Positions 8,016 through 14,810 of a DNA stretch of 18,956 nucleotides are shown piece after piece (position 1 is the first letter of the stretch; each line of letters begins with the position of its first letter). The translations under genes were made by a program, and so were the position numbers. A model generated the notes under the pieces. The model was not told the DNA's origin and made no database searches. It worked only from the letters and a program-made list of their open reading frames with translations. Origin of the DNA: Gammaproteobacteria bacterium (GTDB lineage Bacteria > Pseudomonadota > Gammaproteobacteria > SZUA-229); the NCBI GenBank assembly GCA_030641945.1, contig DAOWLL010000001.1, positions 1 through 18,956 on the forward strand, in the 5' to 3' direction.

Positions 8016-8057
8016 GTTATTGTTTGCGAACGGATGGGAGATAATGCATCGGGTGCA

Positions 8058-8063
8058 TATAAT
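8058..8063 (+). promoter_or_regulatory. Possible -10 box of doxX, overlapping a small palindrome
   Basis: A consensus TATAAT lies 63 bp upstream of the doxX start. It is immediately preceded by an ATGCA-TCGGG-TGCAT inverted repeat (8044-8058). There is no good -35 at standard spacing, so it may be a regulated promoter or chance in an A+T-rich spacer. Confidence 0.35.
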
Positions 8064-8125
8064 ACAATACTATCAGGCTGCCCAGATTTCAGGCTGTGAC
8101 AAAAACCATTTCCGGGAGGGATGCA

Positions 8126-8530
8126 ATGAACGAGCTATTACATAACGATGCACTGGGTAAATTAATCCTGCGTCTTACGGTAGGCATTCTCATGCTGTTT
8201 CATGGTATTGCCAAGATAATGAATCCGGGCACAGTCGATTTCATTGGCGGTGCACTATCTGGTTCAGGGTTGCCATCGATCCTCGCTTACGGTGTATACG
8301 TCGGAGAAGTGATTGCACCATTAATGATTATTGTTGGTGTCTACTGTCGCTATGGGGCGATTATTATCGTGGTAAATATGTTGTTTGCTATTTTGTTGAT
8401 GCATACCGGTGATATATTCGCATTGACTGACCACGGTGGCTGGCGGCTGGAGTTGCAGGGTTTTTATTTGTTTGGCGCTCTTGCCATTATGCTTCTCGGC
8501 AGTGGCAGGCATGCTGTTAAACCAGACTGA
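8126..8530 (+). CDS. DoxX family membrane protein
   Basis: This 134-residue protein has four hydrophobic stretches. The start at 8126 is chosen because GGGAGGG (8114-8120) lies five bases upstream; a longer frame from 8096 has no ribosome site. The early GKLILRLTVGILMLFHGIAKI segment and the later YGVYVGEVIAPLMIIVG are characteristic of DoxX/DoxD-like proteins. These were first linked to thiosulfate:quinone oxidoreductase but are mostly uncharacterised in bacteria, where some protect against redox stress. No thiosulfate-oxidising partner is nearby, so substrate and role remain open. It is transcribed alone or with the AsmA-like gene 90 bp downstream. Confidence 0.85.
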   Translation: MNELLHNDALGKLILRLTVGILMLFHGIAKIMNPGTVDFIGGALSGSGLPSILAYGVYVGEVIAPLMIIVGVYCRYGAIIIVVNMLFAILLMHTGDIFALTDHGGWRLELQGFYLFGALAIMLLGSGRHAVKPD

Positions 8531-8546
8531 TTCTGGATATTTTTTG
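8522..8546 (+). terminator. Weak terminator-like hairpin after doxX
   Basis: CCAGA (8522-8526) and TCTGG (8532-8536) form a five-pair stem with a five-base loop that includes the doxX stop codon; a short T-rich tract follows (8537-8546). The short stem makes it inefficient at best, so read-through into the AsmA-like gene is possible. Confidence 0.35.
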
Positions 8547-8620
8547 TATAGGTTATAAGTAAGCTTGCGCCATACTTAAATGAGTGCATTCCGGTATAGA
8601 ATTTAATCAAGGGCGCTAGA

Positions 8621-9427
8621 ATGAAAAAAACCATATTCGCAATCATTGTCATACTCATGATCGCCATTGCAGGTGCGATATTTTATGTATTCAGCAACCT
8701 GGATGCCATTGTAAAGGCGGCAATTGAAGAATTCGGTAGCGATGCAGTTAAAACATCTGTGCGAGTTGAAAAAGTCGCAATCAGGTTAACCGAGGGTACG
8801 GCTGTAATTAATGGATTGACCGTTGCTAACCCGGACGACTTTTCTTTGCCACATGCATTTTCTCTGGATGAAGTTGCAGTAAGTATTAATCTTGAAAAAA
8901 CAAACAAGGAAATGATCGCTATTGATGTAATTAGCATAGTTGCACCGCAGGTATTTTATGAGATTAATGCGCAGCGCCAGGGCAGTCTTAATATACTCAA
9001 GGAAAATCTGGGTATGGGTGGTGGAGCATCTGCCGATGCACCTGCCGGTAGTGGAACACCAGCAGCATCAGAAGCAGCGCCGGTTATACTTGATATTGCA
9101 CGTTTTGAATTTAGAGACGCGAGCCTGCATGCCAGGGTAGTACCACTGCAAGACAAGACCTATGATCTCAAGCTTCCCGCGCTGGTATTATCTAATCTCA
9201 GTGGCACACCCGAACAAATGTCCAGACAGGTGCTCGACAGGCTTATTGATCATGCGAAGAAGGTGATCCAGGTACAGGGGCTGGATAAGGAGCTTGCAGA
9301 AATAAAAGCCAGGGCGCAGCAAAGAATCGATGAGGAAAAAGCAAAACTGGAACAGCAAGCCGATGATCGCATCGATGAAGAAAAGCAAAAAACAGAAGAC
9401 AAGCTGAATAACCTGCTTGGCAGGTAA
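8621..9427 (+). CDS. AsmA/DUF748-like periplasmic protein with C-terminal coiled coil
   Basis: This 268-residue protein has an N-terminal membrane anchor (about 4-25, KKTIFAIIVILMIAIAGAIF). A beta-rich segment (about 45-128) follows with the pattern of AsmA/DUF748 proteins: a hydrophobic rise to GLTVANPDDFSLPHAFSLDEV, then IVAPQVFYEI. A Gly/Ala/Ser/Pro-rich linker spans 131-153, a second beta segment about 155-195. The tail is a charged helix (about 222-264) with a 15-residue repeat centred on two RIDEEK motifs (235 and 250), probably a coiled coil. AsmA-like proteins are tied to lipid transport and envelope homeostasis; this one is much shorter than TamB or AsmA. The start has GGGCG upstream. 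It is followed by the 9496-9567 palindrome. Confidence 0.7.
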   Translation: MKKTIFAIIVILMIAIAGAIFYVFSNLDAIVKAAIEEFGSDAVKTSVRVEKVAIRLTEGTAVINGLTVANPDDFSLPHAFSLDEVAVSINLEKTNKEMIAIDVISIVAPQVFYEINAQRQGSLNILKENLGMGGGASADAPAGSGTPAASEAAPVILDIARFEFRDASLHARVVPLQDKTYDLKLPALVLSNLSGTPEQMSRQVLDRLIDHAKKVIQVQGLDKELAEIKARAQQRIDEEKAKLEQQADDRIDEEKQKTEDKLNNLLGR

Positions 9428-9495
9428 CAAACCATTTAACGCTGTGTCAATCGTTAGTTTGGTTGATTGTTCAAACCAACATTGAAAATATTTTT

Positions 9496-9567
9496 GCCGC
9501 TAAAGACGCAAAGGGCGCAAATATAATTGTTGTATATAAACTTTGCGCAATTTGCGTGTTTCGCGGC
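9496..9567. repeat. Palindromic GCCGC-AAAGACGCAAAG repeat
   Basis: The left arm at 9496-9521 and right arm at 9542-9567 are 26-bp inverted copies with four mismatches (GCCGCTAAAGACGCAAAG... against GCCGCGAAACACGCAAAT... when reverse-complemented), around a 20-bp A+T-rich loop. The arms contain the short internal period CGCAAAGGG/CGCAAA. It belongs in style to the CACAGAG and CAGATGAACA repeats elsewhere in the window. It sits between the AsmA-like gene and the convergent ParA gene and could act as a transcript-end hairpin for both. Confidence 0.75.
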
Positions 9568-9586
9568 TAGTTAATGGTTTATTTTA

Positions 9587-10282
9587 CTAGTTCAGCACAG
9601 TCGGTTCACGGTTTTCAAGCCAGTTGACAACCTGTTGCCAGGCGTCGATATCCTGCTGGCTTGATCTGGAATTCAATTCATGCACGCCGAGACCTTTTTC
9701 TGAGGATGTCACGTAATTCTGGGTCTCGCGTAACTGGGCAATGACAGGTATGTCCAGGGCGCGCAGAAATCTTTCAAGCCCGCGAAAGGATAGAGTGTTG
9801 GGTTTGATGCGATTGCAGATGATACAAACACGGGTGCGTTGTGGGCGGATTTTTGCAATCAGAAAAAGATCGCGAATAAAGTCGGCTGTTGCATGGATAT
9901 CGATGGATGAAGGTAGTACAGGTATCAGTATGGTGTCAGTGTCGCGTAATTGATCGATCAGGCCGAGGCCGGTAAGTCCAGCAGGTGTATCGATGATGGC
10001 GCGTTCTGTTTCCTGTGGCAGACGTAACTGGAAACTGCGGGTGACTGTAGAGTTCCTCACCGGGTACGCTGCGATACCATGAAGTTGTGCAGCATCCGAT
10101 GGCCTGGATTTCAGCCAATACATGCTTGATCCCTGTGGATCATAATCCAGTAGAGTCGTATTCAGGTCCAGCTTTGCATAGGCGCTGGCTAAATTGGTCG
10201 CGACAGTTGTTTTACCACAGCCGCCTTTTACGTTAATAATGGTAATTCGCTGCAGGCGGGTGTCTGATCCTGCTGATGCCAT
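9587..10282 (-). CDS. Orphan ParA/MinD-family P-loop ATPase
   Basis: The 231-residue protein has a deviant Walker A, KGGCGKTT (19-26) with the signature Lys19, the switch-like DYDPQGSS (46-53) and a Walker B IIDTPAG (96-102). These define ParA/Soj-type ATPases that position DNA or protein cargo by dimerising on the nucleoid. A ParB or cargo-adaptor partner would normally be adjacent, but none is in the window: the neighbours are a repeat and a divergent VOC gene. It is shorter than plasmid ParA with no N-terminal helix-turn-helix, closer to chromosomal orphan ParAs. Its cargo cannot be read from context. Confidence 0.85.
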   Translation of the reverse strand: MASAGSDTRLQRITIINVKGGCGKTTVATNLASAYAKLDLNTTLLDYDPQGSSMYWLKSRPSDAAQLHGIAAYPVRNSTVTRSFQLRLPQETERAIIDTPAGLTGLGLIDQLRDTDTILIPVLPSSIDIHATADFIRDLFLIAKIRPQRTRVCIICNRIKPNTLSFRGLERFLRALDIPVIAQLRETQNYVTSSEKGLGVHELNSRSSQQDIDAWQQVVNWLENREPTVLN

Positions 10283-10387
10283 TTTTCATCCATCGGTCAG
10301 TGATGCACTTGTTATAGGATGGTATGGGTGATAACACAAAAACGCAAGCCCCCCGCAAAGACCGGCTCAACAAGAGGGTAAAAATAC

Positions 10388-10792
10388 ATGGGTAAGCCAG
10401 TTACACGTGGTGTGCACCATGTCGGGCTATCCGTCACTGACCTTGATGCCAGTTGCAGCTTTTTTTGTGAATTGCTTGGTTGGGAGAAGGTGGGCGGTAA
10501 TTCTGCTTATCCTGCCGTATTTGTTTCCGATGGCTCGGTGATGGTTACTCTCTGGCAAGCCAAACAACCGCCGACAGCGAAACCTTTCGATAAGAACAAC
10601 AACGTAGGCCTGCATCATCTGGCGATCAGGGTGACAGATCTCGATACGCTGGACACGATTTATCAGAAGCTGGCGGCAGCTGAAAATGTCGACATCGAGT
10701 TTGCACCCGAGCCTTTGCGTGAGGGTCCGACAATACACATGATGTGTTATGAGCCGGGCGGGATTCGTATTGAACTTATCGTGCCAGCCTGA
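10388..10792 (+). CDS. VOC-family (glyoxalase/dioxygenase fold) protein
   Basis: The 134-residue protein is built of two beta-alpha-beta-beta-beta halves: RGVHHVGLSVTDLDASCSFF at 7-26 and VGLHHLAIRVTDLDTLDTIY at 73-92. His11, His77 and Glu129 (in IRIELIVPA) are in the positions that bind the metal in VOC enzymes. GAGGG at 10374-10378, nine bases upstream, supports the start. The family covers glyoxalase I, dioxygenases, fosfomycin and bleomycin resistance proteins. Nothing here distinguishes them, so no substrate is assigned. Confidence 0.8.
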   Translation: MGKPVTRGVHHVGLSVTDLDASCSFFCELLGWEKVGGNSAYPAVFVSDGSVMVTLWQAKQPPTAKPFDKNNNVGLHHLAIRVTDLDTLDTIYQKLAAAENVDIEFAPEPLREGPTIHMMCYEPGGIRIELIVPA

Positions 10793-10909
10793 CCTCAAAG
10801 CTTCAATTCACGCATCATATTGATTATTACGCGGTATTGATGTTCGTGTAAACTAGGCTGGACTAATTAAAAACCTGCGCACTTAATAATAATTCTGGAG
10901 AATGCTTCG

Positions 10910-12274
10910 ATGGATTCTGGTATTAAGCCAAAACTTTCCGAGAATAATGATGATTCTTCAGTTAATGAAGAAATATATGCTATCAAGCTGACTAAACGAA
11001 GCAAGTCACCTATGTTTCATTCGCGCGTCACCCGGTTCGATCACTGGCTGGCACGAACAATGTTAGATGTGGTCGGCAATCCTAAAACCAATCTGCGTCT
11101 CTGGGACGGTATAGATGTGACCACACCGGTTGATGATCCGGTTGCTGTAATTCTTTACTGCAATCGTCTGGCTATGTGGAAAACCATAATCAACCCTGAA
11201 TTGCACTGGGGTGATCTTTACTGTAACGGCCAGCTTGAATTCGACGGTGATATGGCCAGGTTCCTGGAAATTATCTACCGTAATCTCAACAGTAATGGAA
11301 AAGGCGGTTTGTTGCGCCGTTTCATGGTCTGGCTTGGTCATCGTCGTATTGCAAACTCGCATGCCAGGGCAGAAGAGAACATCCATCATCATTATGATAT
11401 CGGTAATGATTTCTACAGGCTGTGGCTGGATACCGAGGAGATGCAATATACCTGTGCCTATTTCCCCGATCCGAACATGAGTCTTGAAGATGCACAGGTC
11501 AGCAAGCTGCATCACGTATGCCGCAAGCTGCAACTTAAACCAGGCGATACAGTCGTCGAAGCAGGTTGCGGCTGGGGCGGGCTGGCGCGATTCATGGCAA
11601 GGCATTATGACGTCAACGTCAGGGCTTATAATATTTCAAAAGAGCAGGTCAGCTATGCACGGCAACGTGCCGAAGCTGAAGGCCTGTCAGACAGGGTTGA
11701 GTATGTTCTCGATGATTATCGCAACATAAGCGGCGAATATGATGTATTCGTTTCTGTTGGAATGCTTGAGCATGTAGGCAAGCGGGATTATCCTGTAATG
11801 GGAAAAGTGATTGGCCGTTGCCTGAAACCTGAAGGCCGCGGCTTGATCCATACCATCGGCCGCATCAGCCCGGGCCCGATGAACGCGTGGATCGAGCGCC
11901 GTATATTTCCAGGCGCGTATCCACCCAGCCTGAGTGAGATGATGGAAATCTTCGAGCCGAACCAGCTGGCGGTGTTTGATGTTGAAAACCTGAGACTGCA
12001 CTATGCAAAAACACTTGAGCACTGGGTGCAAAGATTTGAGCAGCACAGGGAAGCAATTGAATTAATGATGGATGAGGAATTTGTCAAAGCCTGGAGCCTT
12101 TACCTGGCTGGCTCCATTGCTGCGTTTAGAGTGGGCGAATTGCAGTTATACCAGGTTGTGTTTGCCAGAGATTCTAATAACGATCTGCCATGGTCACGTG
12201 ACCATCTTTGTAGCAACACATCTGACAACAAGGTCAAGCTAAGTATTGTGCATGGTGAACTCGCTGATGCTTGA
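10910..12274 (+). CDS. cfa: Cyclopropane-fatty-acyl-phospholipid synthase family methyltransferase
   Basis: This 454-residue SAM-dependent enzyme acts on double bonds of membrane-phospholipid acyl chains at the membrane surface. The SAM motif VEAGCGWGG is at 216-224. Residues important in E. coli Cfa appear conserved: Cys182 (QYTCAYF), Glu287 (GMLEHVG), His314/Ile316 (IHTIG) and Tyr365 (HYAKTL), the last ones forming the bicarbonate site. The signature IFPGAYPPSL follows. The lipid-binding N-terminal domain is about 70 residues longer than in E. coli (382 residues in total there), the first 35 being polar. GGAG at 10897-10900 supports the start. The last bases overlap the start of the flavoprotein gene, so the product may not be the end of the pathway: cyclopropane is likeliest, a methyl-branched or other derivative is possible. 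Confidence 0.9.
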   Translation: MDSGIKPKLSENNDDSSVNEEIYAIKLTKRSKSPMFHSRVTRFDHWLARTMLDVVGNPKTNLRLWDGIDVTTPVDDPVAVILYCNRLAMWKTIINPELHWGDLYCNGQLEFDGDMARFLEIIYRNLNSNGKGGLLRRFMVWLGHRRIANSHARAEENIHHHYDIGNDFYRLWLDTEEMQYTCAYFPDPNMSLEDAQVSKLHHVCRKLQLKPGDTVVEAGCGWGGLARFMARHYDVNVRAYNISKEQVSYARQRAEAEGLSDRVEYVLDDYRNISGEYDVFVSVGMLEHVGKRDYPVMGKVIGRCLKPEGRGLIHTIGRISPGPMNAWIERRIFPGAYPPSLSEMMEIFEPNQLAVFDVENLRLHYAKTLEHWVQRFEQHREAIELMMDEEFVKAWSLYLAGSIAAFRVGELQLYQVVFARDSNNDLPWSRDHLCSNTSDNKVKLSIVHGELADA

Positions 12275-13400
12275 TGTACTCATCATAGGTGGTGGTCCCG
12301 CAGGTTCGACGCTTGCATGGGCTCTGCGCAAATCAGGGATGGATATTGCGATTATCGACAAGGAGGAATTCCCGCGGCAGAAAATTTGTGCCGGCTGGGT
12401 AACGCCAGCTGTTATGCAGGAATTGAACATAGACCTGGATGACTATGCTGATGGCCGGGTGTTGCAGCCTATAACTGGTTTTCGCATCAGCCAGCTCGGT
12501 CAAAAACAGGTGCAGTCGCATTATGCCGGCGATCCCGTCAGTTACGGGATTCGCCGCATCGAGTTTGATGACTACCTGCTGCAACGCAGTAAGGCAAAGC
12601 TATTGACAGGCAGGGCATTCAAGCGCATGGAGCGTATTGATAACGGCTGGCGTGTTAATGATGATATTAATGCAAAACTGGTGGTTGGCGCCGGTGGACA
12701 TTTCTGCCCGGTTGCACGTGCTATCGGTTCAAAAGGCGTGAGTGAAGTTGCTGTTGCTGCGCAGGAAGTCGAGTTTGAAATGACTGCCGAGCAGGCGGCC
12801 GCATCTACTATAGATGCTGAAGTCCCGGAGCTTTTTTTTACCCCGGACCTGAAAGGCTATGGCTGGATATTTCGCAAAGGGGATTTCCTCAATATTGGCC
12901 TGGGTCGAGAAGACAAACACAGGCTTTCGAGTCATGTGCAGGATTTTGTTCAATACCTCAAACAGCAGGATAAGATTCCGCAAGATATTGCCGAGAAGTT
13001 CAATGGCCATGCCTATTTGCTGTATCCGCATGCAATTCGAGATATTGTTAGCGACAACGTTATGTTGATAGGTGATGCAGCCGGGCTCGCTTACCCGCAA
13101 AGCGGTGAAGGTATTCGACCCGCGGTGGAGTCTGCGTTATTTGCGGCCCGGGTTATTGAAGACTGCCATGGTGATTATGCTGCTGCGCAGCTTCAGCCCT
13201 ATCATGAGCTGATCGAGCAACGATACGGAGAGCGTCATCCTGGGCCTGATCTGATGGAGCGTTTGCCATTAGGCATTAAGCAGCTGGTTGCTGCCGAGTT
13301 AATGAAAACCAGGTGGTTTACAAGAAAGATCGTGACTGACCGCTGGTTTTTACAATCTCATCAAGAGCCGATAAATATGCAGACGATGTCCCAGGGGTAG
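12267..13400 (+). CDS. Geranylgeranyl-reductase-family FAD-dependent oxidoreductase
   Basis: The 377-residue flavoprotein has an N-terminal dinucleotide-binding GGGPAGS (8-14), the FPRQKICAGW segment (35-44), GYGWIF (197-202) typical of the GGR substrate face, and the second FAD motif GDAAG...GEGI (269-283). GGR-family enzymes reduce isolated double bonds in isoprenoid lipids and in bacteria also act on poorly defined lipid or quinone-like substrates. The ATG at 12267 (GGTGAA seven bases upstream) is preferred; it overlaps the methyltransferase stop by eight bases. An upstream ATG at 12252 or TTG at 12246 is possible. The overlap says the two enzymes are made together. No membrane helix is evident. 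It ends 21 bp from the convergent dgkA. Confidence 0.8.
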   Translation: MLDVLIIGGGPAGSTLAWALRKSGMDIAIIDKEEFPRQKICAGWVTPAVMQELNIDLDDYADGRVLQPITGFRISQLGQKQVQSHYAGDPVSYGIRRIEFDDYLLQRSKAKLLTGRAFKRMERIDNGWRVNDDINAKLVVGAGGHFCPVARAIGSKGVSEVAVAAQEVEFEMTAEQAAASTIDAEVPELFFTPDLKGYGWIFRKGDFLNIGLGREDKHRLSSHVQDFVQYLKQQDKIPQDIAEKFNGHAYLLYPHAIRDIVSDNVMLIGDAAGLAYPQSGEGIRPAVESALFAARVIEDCHGDYAAAQLQPYHELIEQRYGERHPGPDLMERLPLGIKQLVAAELMKTRWFTRKIVTDRWFLQSHQEPINMQTMSQG

Positions 13401-13421
13401 AGTGTCAATTCCTGAGCCTGG

Positions 13422-13802
13422 TTAAAACGCTGCTGGCGGATGTTCGAATAGAACAGCGGCCCACGCAATAGCGGTAATAATAAGAGCGAATAATACTGCA
13501 GCTGAGCCCATGTCTTTGGCGCGGCCCGCCAGTTCATGATGTTCGTCGCTAATGCGATCGACTACTGACTCAATGGCAGAATTGAGCAGCTCAACGACTA
13601 ACACGAAAAGCACACTGCAAACCAGCACGGCTTTATCGAGCACTGATTCACCGAGAAAAATACCGGCAGGTATAAGCGCTGCCGCCATCCACAGCTCCTG
13701 CCTGAAAGCTGCTTCATGTTTGTAAGCTGAGCAGATGCCCTTCCATGAGTATCCCGCTGCATTAATAATGCGTTTAATTCCTGTAACACCGGTTTTCCCC
13801 AT
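13422..13802 (-). CDS. dgkA: Diacylglycerol kinase, prokaryotic membrane type
   Basis: The 126-residue protein has three membrane helices. It phosphorylates diacylglycerol released by membrane-derived-oligosaccharide or LPS-modifying reactions, returning phosphatidate to phospholipid synthesis. The active-site signature is ELLNSAIESVVDRIS (71-85) with Glu71, Asn74 and Glu78, then AGRAKDMGSAAV (92-103). Length matches E. coli DgkA (about 122). Its AGGAG ribosome site lies on the stop codon of the upstream hydrolase gene (TAGGAGAACATAATG), so it is co-transcribed with that gene nine bases away. The stop is 21 bp from the convergent flavoprotein gene. Confidence 0.95.
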   Translation of the reverse strand: MGKTGVTGIKRIINAAGYSWKGICSAYKHEAAFRQELWMAAALIPAGIFLGESVLDKAVLVCSVLFVLVVELLNSAIESVVDRISDEHHELAGRAKDMGSAAVLFALIITAIAWAAVLFEHPPAAF

Positions 13803-13811
13803 TATGTTCTC

Positions 13812-14810
13812 CTAGCCGATGTGAATCTGTTCCATAAGGTAACACAGGCAGTCCTGCCTGATGGCTCTTTCGTTGGTTGTATACATAGAGAGCGTGGCAT
13901 TCTTTTGGAGAATAATTTTTGCGTTTTCTACATCGAAGAATTCGCTGGTGACATCTTCACTGCTTTCGTTAGTGACAACAAGGTGTGCATTGCTCTCGGG
14001 ATTAAGGCCGGCAAATATAGAGCCCGTAGCAAGCTGTTCAAAATTCATTTTCTCAAGCTCGTGGCTTAGATGAATATCTGTGCTGCTATCGGTGCCCAGT
14101 GAGAATATTTCTGGTACGGTCACACGCGCGACAGTATGAAACAGGTTGATGTGTCCAGGGTGCTCAGATGATAGTTTCTCTGTGTTGAGGACTGCCTGTA
14201 AAAAACGGGTCGAATGCGTGACACCGTCTGCCTGCCCCGATTGTCCACATTCGAGTACAACCGACGGGCAAAAATCCGAAAACGCCGCAGATTGCACACC
14301 CTTGGGGCTGGTGAAATAAACCACGGTATTACCGAACATGCCGGCAAGCTGTATGCAGTGCGGACTCAGGATGTTGACACAGGCATAATGCGGGTTAAAA
14401 CCCGTGTTGTTATGAATATCAATACTGGCGAATGGCTTACGTTTGCGCATGATGTTGGAAACTGTTTTCATCATGTCTGTTTCGGCGCAGTCATCATGGT
14501 GAGTGCCGGGCCAAACGCGATTATAATCCGGTTGCAGGTCCAGTCTTCGCTGCTCAGCAGCGGCAGCTTCTACATTACCAACGAATACAGTTATGGAGCG
14601 TGGCAGCGGCTTTTCCTGATATTCTTTTAATAATCGCTGAATAGCATAAAAGCCTGTTGTCTCGTTGCCATGCAGCAAGGTGCTGATGAACAATGGTTGT
14701 TTTATTTCGCCTTCGAGATGGATTAGCGTAGGTGAGCCAAGCAAGCCGAGTAATTCGGTAGCTTCGGCTTCAAGTAAACCATCAGGCAGGATGTCGGTCT
14801 CGTTTAACAT
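13812..14810 (-). CDS. Aspartoacylase / succinylglutamate desuccinylase-like zinc hydrolase (M14 fold)
   Basis: This 332-residue protein contains the zinc ligands HGNE (His47, Glu50) and DIHNN (His133), a substrate-binding NR pair in DYNRVWPG (Asn97-Arg98) and a candidate catalytic Glu187 in VVLECGQ. This order is that of AspA/AstE-type enzymes, which hydrolyse an N-acyl amino acid or a related amide. A C-terminal beta domain follows (about 225-330). The start ATG overlaps the upstream ligase stop by one base (TAATG). Coupling to a GCS2 ligase suggests its substrate is the ligase product or a precursor with an amide-linked acyl group. A classical arginine-degradation role (astE) is unlikely since no ast genes are present. 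Confidence 0.8.
   Translation of the reverse strand: MLNETDILPDGLLEAEATELLGLLGSPTLIHLEGEIKQPLFISTLLHGNETTGFYAIQRLLKEYQEKPLPRSITVFVGNVEAAAAEQRRLDLQPDYNRVWPGTHHDDCAETDMMKTVSNIMRKRKPFASIDIHNNTGFNPHYACVNILSPHCIQLAGMFGNTVVYFTSPKGVQSAAFSDFCPSVVLECGQSGQADGVTHSTRFLQAVLNTEKLSSEHPGHINLFHTVARVTVPEIFSLGTDSSTDIHLSHELEKMNFEQLATGSIFAGLNPESNAHLVVTNESSEDVTSEFFDVENAKIILQKNATLSMYTTNERAIRQDCLCYLMEQIHIG

Noticed and set aside
9459..9479. TTGGTT...AACCAA hairpin as terminator of the AsmA-like gene
   Set aside because: Only a six-pair stem and no adjacent T-run; the larger 9496-9567 palindrome is a better candidate.
10388..10792. Glyoxalase I (gloA) or fosfomycin-resistance protein
   Set aside because: Metal-ligand positions fit the whole VOC fold and nothing specific to either enzyme could be seen.
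13812..14810. astE of arginine succinyltransferase pathway
   Set aside because: No astA, B, C or D genes in the vicinity, and the gene is coupled to a GCS2 ligase.
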